Source of the DNA: Barnesiella viscericola DSM 18177
Lineage (GTDB): Bacteria; Bacteroidota; Bacteroidia; Bacteroidales; Barnesiellaceae
DNA length: 64,000 bases
Assembly (NCBI RefSeq): GCF_000512915.1
Contig: NZ_CP007034.1
Coordinates: forward strand, 806,001 to 870,000
Direction of reading: 5' to 3'
Part shown: positions 56,230-64,000 of the stretch, one piece after another
How the letters are laid out: each line of letters starts with the position of its first letter
Position numbering within the stretch: position 1 is the first letter of the stretch
Position numbers and translations under genes: made by a program
Notes under the pieces: model-generated
What the model saw: only the letters and a program-made list of their open reading frames with translations
Database searches by the model: none
Told to the model about the DNA's origin: nothing

Positions 56230-56859
56230 TTAGAACGAGACACCTACCCGGAAACCGAGGTTACTGCGCCCGTCGATTTCATAGGTGAGCACTTTGCTCT
56301 TGTTGGTCGTATAGTTGTAATACATGGCCAAGTGCAACCCGTACCGGTAACTGGGACTGGGGAAAATGGTAATACCAATCTCGGGCGAGACGGCAAATCC
56401 CCACGTGTCGTGATAGAGCTCCCAGGCCTGCATGTAGGACGACATGCGGCTGTAATTGGCTCCCATCTTCAAAGTCATATAGGGCTCGAACATGCCGTCG
56501 GTAGTAAAGCGATATTTGGCCAACACACCAAAAGGCAACTGGAACAGCGAGTGTTGCTGGTCGGTCGTGAGTGCCGAGCTGGAACTCAGGGCCAGAGTCT
56601 GACGGTCGACATACTTGTTGTTGGTGTGGTAGGCAATGTAGGCACCGATGGCCATACGGGGCATCACGTAGTATCCGCCCTCAAAGTTCATACCCCACCC
56701 GCTCGCCTTGTCGGCATAGCTGTTTCCCATAGGGGCATTGAACTGCCAATCGACATTGAAATAGGTTTTTGAAACGGCTTGTGCGTTTCCGCGGGTCGGC
56801 ACAACCACCATAAAAGCAGCCGCTACCACCCATAACGATATTTGTTTGATAGTTTTCAT
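56230..56859 (-). CDS. Outer-membrane beta-barrel protein, unknown
   Basis: 209 residues with a signal peptide (1-26, ending NAQA). The pattern of strands (FNVDWQFNAPMGNSYADKA, GMNFEGGYYVMPRMAIGAYI, GLHLAMYYNYTTN) and the terminal GFRVGVSF match small OmpW/OmpA-like barrels. It follows the DUF4136 gene by 40 bp on the same strand and is followed by a terminator, so the two form one unit. Substrate or role unknown. Confidence 0.78.
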   Translation of the reverse strand: MKTIKQISLWVVAAAFMVVVPTRGNAQAVSKTYFNVDWQFNAPMGNSYADKASGWGMNFEGGYYVMPRMAIGAYIAYHTNNKYVDRQTLALSSSSALTTDQQHSLFQLPFGVLAKYRFTTDGMFEPYMTLKMGANYSRMSSYMQAWELYHDTWGFAVSPEIGITIFPSPSYRYGLHLAMYYNYTTNKSKVLTYEIDGRSNLGFRVGVSF

Positions 56860-56899
56860 AATTCAATCTCTTTTTATTGGATATACAAAATGGGTAGTT

Positions 56900-57541
56900 T
56901 TATTCTTGATTGGTCAACAGATAGGGTGACTGAACAAATGCCTGGTCAATGGCCTGGATTACCAAATTGCGGTTGACCCGAGGCGAACTGCTCTGCAAGC
57001 CGGCCATATAGGTATCCCACAAGATGTTAAGCCGTTTGCTTGTACCCGTCTGGTCAGTCAGGTCGACCAACTCGGCCAGGAAAGAGTTCACGCTGTAACT
57101 GTATACCACGGGATAAGGATAGTACCAGGTGCTCCAATACGGACCCCAGTAACCGGGGCCCCAATAACCGGGATAGCCCCACCACCAGTAGCTGTTGGGA
57201 TAGTCGACAAAATAGTGAACATCTTCGATATAGCTGACTTGCAAACCCAGGTCGGCCTCTTCCTTGGTATCTACCAGCAGGAAGCCGCGAGATGCCATAT
57301 TCTCGGCAAAGGTTTCGAGAATATAGTTAGCCTCGTCATTAGTCCAATAGGTGGCTTTTTCGCTGTCGGTGATGAGCAAGACACTATCGGGCATGTAGTA
57401 GGTGAGATAGTTGTCGAAATTGGCCGATTTGTCGTAATCGGTAAACACCACATAATCGTCGTCCAGCTCGGAGAGGCTGGGCTCTTTCTGGCACGCAGTT
57501 ATTGCTGCAACGACAAAAAGAATCGGGATTAGTTTTTTCAT
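56900..57541 (-). CDS. DUF4136 lipoprotein
   Basis: 213 residues. Signal with lipobox VAAITAC (Cys near 17). The mature region carries the DUF4136 pattern: YDKSANFDNYLTYY near the start, then EADLGLQVSY, a Gly/Tyr/Trp-rich loop (WWWGYPGYWGPGYWGPYW, about 118-135) and GTSKRLNILWDTYMAGL. Function of DUF4136 is unknown. It is probably anchored in the outer membrane and expressed with the downstream beta-barrel. Confidence 0.85.
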   Translation of the reverse strand: MKKLIPILFVVAAITACQKEPSLSELDDDYVVFTDYDKSANFDNYLTYYMPDSVLLITDSEKATYWTNDEANYILETFAENMASRGFLLVDTKEEADLGLQVSYIEDVHYFVDYPNSYWWWGYPGYWGPGYWGPYWSTWYYPYPVVYSYSVNSFLAELVDLTDQTGTSKRLNILWDTYMAGLQSSSPRVNRNLVIQAIDQAFVQSPYLLTNQE

Positions 57542-57653
57542 AATCGTTCTGTTTTTGATTGTTTTGTGATAACATGATTGTTATACCTCAAAAACAAAAC
57601 AGGTGCGAGATGGTTCGGGCAGAAACCGTTTTTTTACCGTGCAGCGTCTCTTT

Positions 57654-58742
57654 TTACCGTAACCGACGATACACGGCATCGACCTGCGTGGCGATGTAGT
57701 CCCAATTATAGGGCGACAGGTCGTATGTAGTGCGGGTATCGCCCTCGGCCAGTTTTCGGCGGAGAGCCTCTTCGAGCGAAGTCACATCGTCCGTAGCGAA
57801 AAAATCGCTCGGAGCAAGACAGGAAAGCCGGTTGGCCGGAATATCACTGACCAGTACCGGAAGGCGATAACTCAGCGCTTCGAGCAAGACGATAGGCAGT
57901 CCCTCATGGAAAGAGGGCAACACAAAGAGCCGGGCTTGCGAAAAAAGTTCGTTCAACCTGGCTCCCCGTATGAATCCGGTGAGTACGACATCGTGCTCCC
58001 GGGCCAGCTGTTTCAGCAATGTAGAATAGTGATCCTCGTGATCGGCATCACCGGCAATCACTAGTTTGTATCCGTCGTGAGGTATGCCGGCGAAGGCTTT
58101 GATAAGCAAATCAAAACCCTTCTCCTCGACAAAACGGCCTACGGCCAGTACATATCGATGAGGCTCCAAACCCAGGGAACGAATATAGTCGTTGGTTTCG
58201 GCCACGGTAGGTATATTCACGCCATTGTAAATCAAATGTGCATTCTCACGATGATATTTTTCTCGCAAAATGTGGTCGATAACGGTCGAGATAACAATTA
58301 CCTCGTTGGCAAACCGCGCCCCCATGCGTTCTCCCAAACGCAACATGGCTTTGGCAACCTTGTTCCACTTCTGCCGGTCATAGTCGGGACCGTGGTGAGT
58401 CATTACCACTTTCAACCCCAAAAGACGGGCAAAGGGGGTAAGCAACGCCGGCCCGATGGCATGGATATGCAACACGTCGGCATGTACCCGGCGAGCATAC
58501 AGAATGGCCAGAAAAGTGTGTACAATGGCTTCGATGCTCTTTTTACGAGGAGCATAGATATCTTTGAGTTTCACCCCCTTATATTGTGCTATCCTATTTT
58601 GAGGAGTTACATAGCACGAGCGACGCACTACCGTGACATCGTGCCCCATGGCAGCCAGGCGGGGATAGAGTTCTTCGCAATGAGTCTCTACTCCACCCTG
58701 GATATTGGGGATTCCACGAGTACCTGTCACCACTATCTTCAT
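57654..58742 (-). CDS. Glycosyltransferase family 4
   Basis: 362 residues with two Rossmann domains (GT-B). N-terminus MKIVVTGTRGIPNIQGGVETHCEEL gives the acceptor-side glycine loop. The donor domain has YVLAVGRFVEEKGFDLLI and the EGLPIVLLEALSYRLPVLVSD signature with the conserved Glu-x7-Glu. It resembles WbnK- or rhamnosyl-type GT4 enzymes. It adds a sugar to a lipid-linked surface polysaccharide in the cytoplasm. It is the last gene of the cluster, 25 bp after the radical SAM gene. Confidence 0.92.
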   Translation of the reverse strand: MKIVVTGTRGIPNIQGGVETHCEELYPRLAAMGHDVTVVRRSCYVTPQNRIAQYKGVKLKDIYAPRKKSIEAIVHTFLAILYARRVHADVLHIHAIGPALLTPFARLLGLKVVMTHHGPDYDRQKWNKVAKAMLRLGERMGARFANEVIVISTVIDHILREKYHRENAHLIYNGVNIPTVAETNDYIRSLGLEPHRYVLAVGRFVEEKGFDLLIKAFAGIPHDGYKLVIAGDADHEDHYSTLLKQLAREHDVVLTGFIRGARLNELFSQARLFVLPSFHEGLPIVLLEALSYRLPVLVSDIPANRLSCLAPSDFFATDDVTSLEEALRRKLAEGDTRTTYDLSPYNWDYIATQVDAVYRRLR

Positions 58743-58767
58743 CGCTACGGGCCTCCTTTCTTCGGAA

Positions 58768-59832
58768 TTAGGGGCGGTTGAGATTGCCTTGCCGGGGGTC
58801 TTGACCTACATCATACCATTTCTTGTCTATGCAGACCGGTTTACCCACAAGCATACGCATCTTGTTTTTGAGAATCCACCCCATGGGGTGACGCACATAC
58901 GAGAGCTTCTTCATGACCGGTGAGACGGTTCCTACCATCCAGCAGTTCTTGGGACAGGTACGCACCAGTTCGCGCACGTGCTGAGCCTGCTCGCTGTTCC
59001 AAATCTCGGCAAAAGTATTGGCCTTCCGGATATTGCCCATGCTCTCTTTCCAATACTTGGCTTCCAACCCGTTGCAGGGATAAACCTCGCCATAGGGATC
59101 GATAAAGCAGTTCATGAGGCCAGCCTCACATGGCAACAGACGACGATTACCCTCGATGTAATTGATAAGCCCCATGTTGAAGAAAGCACGAGCCCACGAC
59201 TTGGGGTGTTTCTCCCGCATCTGCATGTCTATCAACTTGGCAAAATTGGCACATACGGTATCGCGGTTAGTAATGACATTGTCGTCCTTATGGAAATAAT
59301 AAGAGTTGTGAAAAGCAGCTGTGGCAAACTCCATGTCGAGTGCCTTGGAAAGATGATATAACGATAGCATATCCTCGGAATTGTTGTTCGATACGGTAAT
59401 TCCGAAGCCAATGTCCTTCACCCCCATCTCTCGCAAAGTCAGCAGTGTGCGAAGGCCCTTGTCAAAACCTCCGGGACGTCCTCGCAACTCATCGTTCTTT
59501 TGGGAAAGGCCCTCGATGCTGATGCGAATTCCTATCTTGGGAAACTTTTTGGCGAGTTCTATCACCCGCGTTTCAAACCAACCCGATGTGGAAATGACAA
59601 CTCGTGGCGCTTTGCGAAAAGCGACTTCCACAATCTTATCCAAATCTTCCCGAATAAAAGGCTCACCACCGGTAATGTTGATGAATTTTACTTTTGGTAA
59701 AATTCCCAACTCCTCGGGTTGAATCTCCAGCTTGGGGTCAGTAGGATTTTTCCATATATTGCACATTTTACACTGCATGGGGCAGCGATATGTGGTGATA
59801 ATACTTATATCAGTGAGTGCGAGATTTTTCAT
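58768..59832 (-). CDS. Radical SAM/SPASM protein in polysaccharide cluster
   Basis: 354 residues. The radical SAM cluster motif TTYRCPMQCKMCNIW has Cys 17, 21 and 24, followed by the SAM-contacting NITGGEPFIRED. The C-terminal SPASM-type region has cysteines in LLPCEAGLMNCFIDPYGEVYPCNG and RTCPKNCW for an auxiliary iron-sulfur cluster. Such enzymes modify peptides or small molecules by radical chemistry. Here every neighbour is a glycosyltransferase or acyltransferase, so a sugar or lipid carrier may be the substrate; that is inference. It lies 44 bp after a GT4 gene and 25 bp before another. Confidence 0.88.
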   Translation of the reverse strand: MKNLALTDISIITTYRCPMQCKMCNIWKNPTDPKLEIQPEELGILPKVKFINITGGEPFIREDLDKIVEVAFRKAPRVVISTSGWFETRVIELAKKFPKIGIRISIEGLSQKNDELRGRPGGFDKGLRTLLTLREMGVKDIGFGITVSNNNSEDMLSLYHLSKALDMEFATAAFHNSYYFHKDDNVITNRDTVCANFAKLIDMQMREKHPKSWARAFFNMGLINYIEGNRRLLPCEAGLMNCFIDPYGEVYPCNGLEAKYWKESMGNIRKANTFAEIWNSEQAQHVRELVRTCPKNCWMVGTVSPVMKKLSYVRHPMGWILKNKMRMLVGKPVCIDKKWYDVGQDPRQGNLNRP

Positions 59833-59876
59833 ATTTTTTCACAAATGTTTTGCAAAGATATATTTTTTCCCTTTGC

Positions 59877-61100
59877 TCAACAAATTTTATCTTCTATTCC
59901 ATATACTTTTTTCAAAGCCTCCCAATAACGTCCCTCGGAAAAACGGCTTTGAGCTCGTTGCGAAATAGCGACCCGGTCAATATTCGACGCAGTCATCATC
60001 GCTGTAATCGCCTCGGCCAACTCCTCTTTGTCCCCCAAAGAGAACAGGCAACCGTCTCCTTCACGAATTAACTCGGGGATACCTCCAACCTCAGAACCAA
60101 TAACAGGTGTACCCATACAAAGCGACTCAATGACACTTAACGGATTGTTTTCATACCACACCGAGGGTATAACCATAGCTTTCGCCCGGCTTACCAACCA
60201 GACAATCTCTTGCGAAGAAAGATGGCCCAAGAAATGAATCTTCCCCGAAGCATATTTCACACACAGTTCATCAGACAAAGGGCCATCTCCAGCTATATAA
60301 AGTTGATAGGGTAACGATTGTGCGGCTTCAAGCAACAGACGTATCCCTTTCTCTTCGGAAAGACGCCCCACATAGCAATAATAGGGCTCCGAATCAGGCT
60401 CATCACTCTTAATTGATTGAAGTGCCACCAACTTATCCTCTTCTATAAAATTGCATATTACCTCTAACTTGGAATAATCGAACCCGCAAGCTCGCATCTT
60501 TTGAGCCATGAAGGAACTGGGACAGACGAAGGTGTCGACCCAACGTTGCAATTTCGATTTATTCCACCACAAAGCTTCTCCATAGGCCAAAGCGCTGGCC
60601 AACAAACTACCTTTCATACACTTACGCCGCAGCACTTGGGTAAGGTCGGTAAAGCAGGCTTCACAAATTTCTCCTTGATACAAACAGCTATACGAGGGAC
60701 ATAACAGTTTATAGTCGTGCAAAGTCCACACCGTGCGACAGCCGAACTCCTTTGCCAGTTTAACAATGATAGGAGAAAGATAGGAGTGTATATTATGAAA
60801 GTGGACGATATGCGGACGAAAATCATCGAGCATTCGCTGGAACGAACGGACAATATCTCCCGTCCCAAACAGTCGCTCTGTCGCCTTCAACTTACCCATT
60901 ACCCCCTCGGAAAACGATACCTCCGAGGCAAAATAGCGGGAAGTCTTACAGGGCAGATTCTGAGGATAGGACATGGAGTAGATAGCTACCTCATACCCCA
61001 AACGGCGCAATAAAGACTCAAGATTGATCACGCAGATGCAATCTCCTCCACGCGGGTAGTAAAATTTGTTGACAAGTAAAATTCGTAGTTGTTCTTTCAT
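59877..61100 (-). CDS. Glycosyltransferase family 4
   Basis: 407 residues, GT-B fold. The N-terminus LRILLVNKFYYPRGGDCICVINLE gives the acceptor domain. An insert with several Cys (LLCPSYSCLYQGEICEACF, about 131-149) is seen in a subgroup of GT4 enzymes. The donor domain has YYCYVGRLSEEKGIRLLLEAA and NPLSVIESLCMGTPVIGSEVGG. A polysaccharide-building role in the cytoplasm is inferred from its neighbours. It lies 14 bp after the acyltransferase gene. Confidence 0.92.
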   Translation of the reverse strand: MKEQLRILLVNKFYYPRGGDCICVINLESLLRRLGYEVAIYSMSYPQNLPCKTSRYFASEVSFSEGVMGKLKATERLFGTGDIVRSFQRMLDDFRPHIVHFHNIHSYLSPIIVKLAKEFGCRTVWTLHDYKLLCPSYSCLYQGEICEACFTDLTQVLRRKCMKGSLLASALAYGEALWWNKSKLQRWVDTFVCPSSFMAQKMRACGFDYSKLEVICNFIEEDKLVALQSIKSDEPDSEPYYCYVGRLSEEKGIRLLLEAAQSLPYQLYIAGDGPLSDELCVKYASGKIHFLGHLSSQEIVWLVSRAKAMVIPSVWYENNPLSVIESLCMGTPVIGSEVGGIPELIREGDGCLFSLGDKEELAEAITAMMTASNIDRVAISQRAQSRFSEGRYWEALKKVYGIEDKIC

Positions 61101-61114
61101 GAATATCGTTCAGG

Positions 61115-62085
61115 TTACTTAAATATTCGAGACGTAAATTTGTTCTTCACCCACACCCATCTATAAAGCCAAATGGGAATGATTAACCCCGTCCCTATTA
61201 TAAATAACGAAGAAAGTATAAATTCTAGTATATTTTCACCAAACGATATATATGTTAAAATTGCCTTCCCACCTCCCATAACCCAGGTGTGAAAAAGATA
61301 GATAGTCATCGACATGACTCCAAACCGATTAAATATCAAGGCCATTTTGTGATTATATCGAGTGATTCTCTGTGACAGAGAAACAACCATATAACTCCCG
61401 GTAACCCCCATAATGACTGTAAGCGACAAGGTAAAAAATCCATGCGGCAATAGGTATATACGATTGAAAGAGATACGGTTAATACAGTCCAGAGGAACAG
61501 ATGCCGATTCATGAGTCGCTCCAACCAGACTTTGCGAGCCGTCCACATGCCTACAACGAAAAAGATAAGATTCCGACAGACCAAATTAATGCAACAATAT
61601 GAGGGAGCCGTGTTCCAAAAGGCTATTCCCAAAGCGATAAGAGAAAGCACCATCAGCCGTTTGCCCGGTTTAAAAAACGGAACAATACAAAAGACAAGAA
61701 ATAAGACATATACAAACCACAAGAAATAGCCCGCCTCGGGCAAATAAAACACACGATACAGCGTATCAAGTGTCACCGGGTGATCTACCTGCAAGTAGTT
61801 GTCCAAACCTATTTTGACTCCTATAATTACCCATGAAAGAATAAAATAGGGCAACATCAGACGCTGGAATTTATTCCACACAAAAGCCCCATAAGACTCT
61901 TTTCGAGTCGAACTCTCGTAAAAGAACCCAGCAATCAAGAAAAACAGCGGCATGTGAAAGTGATAGATAAAGCGAGTGAATACAATACTACTTGGGAGCA
62001 TTGACCGAATATAGTGACCAATAACCATCAAAACGATACCTATCCCCTTAGCTATATCGAATGCGATATCTCGTCTCTTTTCCAT
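61115..62085 (-). pseudogene. Acyltransferase 3 family membrane protein, frame broken at 61432-61438
   Basis: From the ATG at 62085 the frame gives an N-terminal acyltransferase 3 sequence (DIAFDIAKGIGIVLMVIGHY, with the catalytic-type His, then HFHMPLFFLIAGFFYE) and stops at 61336. The missing C-terminal third lies in the -1 frame down to 61115 (LTVIMGVTGSYMVVSLSQRI, MTIYLFHTWVMGGG). The two join cleanly at GATTTTTTACC, where one extra T, or a -1 slip on U UUU UUA, yields a 323-residue protein of normal size with about ten membrane helices. It would O-acylate a sugar of the surface polysaccharide at the inner membrane. It may be a true frameshift, a phase-variable state, programmed frameshifting or a sequencing error. 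It lies 13 bp after a GT4 gene. Confidence 0.8.
61432..61438 (-). other. Slippery heptamer T TTT TTA at the acyltransferase frame break
   Basis: In the zero frame the codons read GAT TTT TTA, so the heptamer is T TTT TTA in the X XXY YYZ register used for -1 frameshifting. The -1 frame then continues ACC TTG into the missing C-terminal part. No strong downstream hairpin was noticed. Confidence 0.6.
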
Positions 62086-62098
62086 TATAGAACTTTTT

Positions 62099-63211
62099 CT
62101 ATTTCTTTCGCGAAGCCTCCTCAAACGATTCAATAATACGCCCCGCCACGGCATCAACCGTAATCAACGAAGCATAATGTTTACAATTCTCCACATAAAA
62201 GTCGTTCTGCTCTATTACCCGAGCCATATCCACTTCATTCCAACCATCACGAGCAATACCCAACTGGTTCTCTTCTACCTCATTGCTATTAAATGGTACT
62301 TTATTTGTAATTACCGGTGTCGACAAAGAAATCGACTCCATAAGCGATAACATATTATTTTCACGAAAAGAATCAAACAGCGAAGCCTTTGACTCCCGAT
62401 AATATCGGAATAATTCTTCATGAGATAACTTTCCCAGCAAAATAATTTGCTGTTGTCTACCCATCTCCGCAATCTGCCGGGTATAATCGTCACGCAACAC
62501 TCCGTCACCCGCAATATACAGCACATAGTTGCCATATTGCGGATAGTTCGACAAGAAAGCATCAAACTTGGCCATAATCGACCCGATATTCTTACGCGGA
62601 ATCAACTGACCTACCGTCAGGAACTGCGGTTTCTTCACACCATTGTCGGCCGAAGCAGGAACCAACTTTACCCCATGACCAATAGGCTCGCCTACCCGAG
62701 GCATATATTGCTTAATAAATCGCTGCGACACATACGACCGGGGTATCACCCAAACTTTACGCATAAAAAGTCGTGCCACCACATTATACCACACCCGAGA
62801 AGGGATTTTCTTCATCTTACGATTATGCGAACCCAACTCCTGCCAGATCGCCGTCTTTCCCGGAAAGATACGTGCAGCCATTAAAGACGAGACCGAAAAA
62901 GTTTCACTGGTCAACACCATGTCGACACACTGCCGACGACTCTTCAAAAAATGCCACAGCCCGGGCATAAAGGGTATCAGACTCGGTTTGAAGAGCCGGG
63001 ACCACCGAGTTTCCAGAAAAACAACCTCAAACTCATATTTCTCCCTCTGTTTGGGGGCATAATCCCGAGCAGCCACAAGTGTAACTGTGTGCCCAGCCCG
63101 ATAGTAGGCTAAGCACAAATCATAAATCATCGTATCTTTGATGGTCTTCACCCGAGGGATAACCCCCTTTTCGGGCGTAAAAAGTATGGGATTAATGACA
63201 ATGATTCTCAT
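62099..63211 (-). CDS. Glycosyltransferase family 4
   Basis: 370 residues, GT-B fold. It begins MRIIVINPILFTPEKGVIPRV. The donor domain has QFLTVGQLIPRKNIGSIMAKF and ENNMLSLMESISLSTPVITNK with the paired Glu pattern. More AT-rich codons than the genes left of 57 kb fit a horizontally variable polysaccharide locus. It starts 10 bp after the GT2 stop and 13 bp before the acyltransferase gene. Confidence 0.9.
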   Translation of the reverse strand: MRIIVINPILFTPEKGVIPRVKTIKDTMIYDLCLAYYRAGHTVTLVAARDYAPKQREKYEFEVVFLETRWSRLFKPSLIPFMPGLWHFLKSRRQCVDMVLTSETFSVSSLMAARIFPGKTAIWQELGSHNRKMKKIPSRVWYNVVARLFMRKVWVIPRSYVSQRFIKQYMPRVGEPIGHGVKLVPASADNGVKKPQFLTVGQLIPRKNIGSIMAKFDAFLSNYPQYGNYVLYIAGDGVLRDDYTRQIAEMGRQQQIILLGKLSHEELFRYYRESKASLFDSFRENNMLSLMESISLSTPVITNKVPFNSNEVEENQLGIARDGWNEVDMARVIEQNDFYVENCKHYASLITVDAVAGRIIESFEEASRKK

Positions 63212-63221
63212 AGCAACTTAC

Positions 63222-64000
63222 TTATCGCCCCAACAATTTATACTTGATATATCGGTTCATTTTGATAAGAATATAGCGTAGCCTCGGAAAACGGATCAAA
63301 AATTGTAAAACTCTAATCTTAAAAGGGTATTCTGTCGTATCATATTTAATTACTTGCCTTACCCAATTGTCAGTTTTATCTATTTCCTTCACATAAAAGG
63401 CCAATCGTTCAATTTCAAGGATATGGAAACGCCGCTCATTTGCTGCATATAGCCCCCGTTCTTTTAGATTGGTTTTAAGCATTTCGAAATAAGGCTTCCA
63501 CAAATCCTGTCGACTAGTCAACGAACCTCGCATCGATAATGAATCCGACACACAATAATAATTATACACAATGTCATTTATGATTCCTGCTCTATGCACA
63601 TACTTAGACAACTTAATATTAACCAGCACATCAGCAGTAGGATATTTTATATCTCCACCCAAGAATACATCGTCATGCCAAAGAGATCTTTTACTAAAAC
63701 TACTACTCAGACATATCGATTTCAGATCCATTAGATACGCAGCTAATTCATCACCCGAGATTATCCCTGAAAATGGGTGAAAAACCGGAAATTCTCTTTG
63801 AGGCTTAATCCTTCTGTATGCACCAAAAACAATATCTAGCTGATTTTCAACACAATATGTATAAAGTTTTTCTATCGCATCTTGAGGGAACGAATCATCA
63901 GCATCAATAAAAGTAATATATTGCGATGTGGCAACTTCAACGCCTGTACGACGAGCACCTACATCACCCTTATTCTTTTGATGAATAACCCGTATACGCT
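63222..64000 (-). CDS. Glycosyltransferase family 2, 3' part (cut by window edge)
   Basis: 258 residues are visible, open to the window edge with codon phase starting at 63998. The edge-proximal part reads QKNKGDVGARRTGVEVATSQ followed by YITFIDADDSFPQDAIEKLY: the Gly-Ala-Arg-Arg turn and the DxD-type IDADD that binds the metal-nucleotide sugar in GT2 (GT-A) enzymes. The following region has GGDIKYPTADVLVNIKLSKYV and a C-terminal helical part typical of capsule and LPS GT2 proteins. A Met codon at 63731 lies inside the domain and is not the start. It is the first visible gene of the cluster in transcription order. Confidence 0.9.
   Translation of the reverse strand, partial: RIRVIHQKNKGDVGARRTGVEVATSQYITFIDADDSFPQDAIEKLYTYCVENQLDIVFGAYRRIKPQREFPVFHPFSGIISGDELAAYLMDLKSICLSSSFSKRSLWHDDVFLGGDIKYPTADVLVNIKLSKYVHRAGIINDIVYNYYCVSDSLSMRGSLTSRQDLWKPYFEMLKTNLKERGLYAANERRFHILEIERLAFYVKEIDKTDNWVRQVIKYDTTEYPFKIRVLQFLIRFPRLRYILIKMNRYIKYKLLGR

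Noticed and set aside
61115-61546. Separate 143-codon gene at the C-terminal part of the acyltransferase
   Set aside because: Its first ~35 codons overlap the other frame without homology, and the rest is plainly the missing acyltransferase C-terminus.
63222-63731. Independent 169-codon gene starting at 63731
   Set aside because: The frame stays open to the window edge and the upstream part holds the GT2 catalytic IDADD motif, so this is the 3' part of a larger gene.

Overview
The window is chromosomal DNA of a Bacteroidales bacterium. Four things point there. Promoters carry the Bacteroidetes -7 box TAnnTTTG, several with TTTG 19-21 nt upstream. Clear Shine-Dalgarno sequences are scarce. 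Two proteins end in type IX-secretion-like domains, and Bacteroidota-type families recur (DUF1599, DUF3078, DUF4136, TamL-like lipoprotein, Wzi). The GC-rich codon use (gcc, ggc, ctg, cgg) and T9SS substrates would fit Barnesiellaceae, but that is only a guess. The 57.6-64 kb end is visibly more AT-rich than the rest.

Layout. 1-3.8 kb, minus: operon DUF1599 - DoxX-type membrane protein - tpiA - SPOR protein - folE (cut by the window edge). 3.9-5.5 kb: a Sel1-repeat protein preceded by a self-contained, highly structured RNA unit with its own promoter and terminator. 5.5-8.9 kb, minus: thrS-infC-rpmI-rplT. 9-11.1 kb: secreted TPR protein. 11.2-16.1 kb, plus: type II NADH dehydrogenase behind a duplicated promoter, META-domain lipoprotein, secreted adhesin-like protein, an intergenic region with interleaved inverted repeats, and a small HTH protein. 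16.1-21.2 kb, minus: M13 peptidase, ABC-F ATPase, secreted alpha/beta hydrolase. 21.4-24.3 kb: AddB-like nuclease. 24.3-30.7 kb: a TPR-HTH regulator divergent from a 1503-residue T9SS-type surface protein.

31-41 kb: sppA-lpxK, a TonB-dependent receptor, the divergent peroxiredoxin/oxyR pair, tRNA-Arg(TCT) and a TamL-like outer-membrane protein. 41.2-47.5 kb, plus: ilvD-ilvB-ilvN-acyl-ACP thioesterase-ilvC, preceded by a complete transcription attenuator with an Ile/Leu/Val-rich leader peptide. 47.5-51.7 kb, minus: pyrG-yidC and a small outer-membrane protein. 52-57.5 kb: envelope proteins (DUF3078, an unknown protein, a Wzi-like barrel with a coupled lipoprotein, a beta-barrel and a DUF4136 lipoprotein). 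57.6-64 kb, minus: one tightly packed polysaccharide cluster (GT2, GT4, acyltransferase, GT4, radical SAM, GT4).

The most interesting signals are RNA-level. They are the structured RNA and terminator at 5.24-5.48 kb, the ilv attenuator at 41.3 kb, the interleaved inverted repeats at 15.55-15.69 kb, and a U UUU UUA slippery heptamer exactly where the acyltransferase reading frame breaks at 61.43 kb. No CRISPR array, insertion sequence, prophage or rRNA operon is visible.
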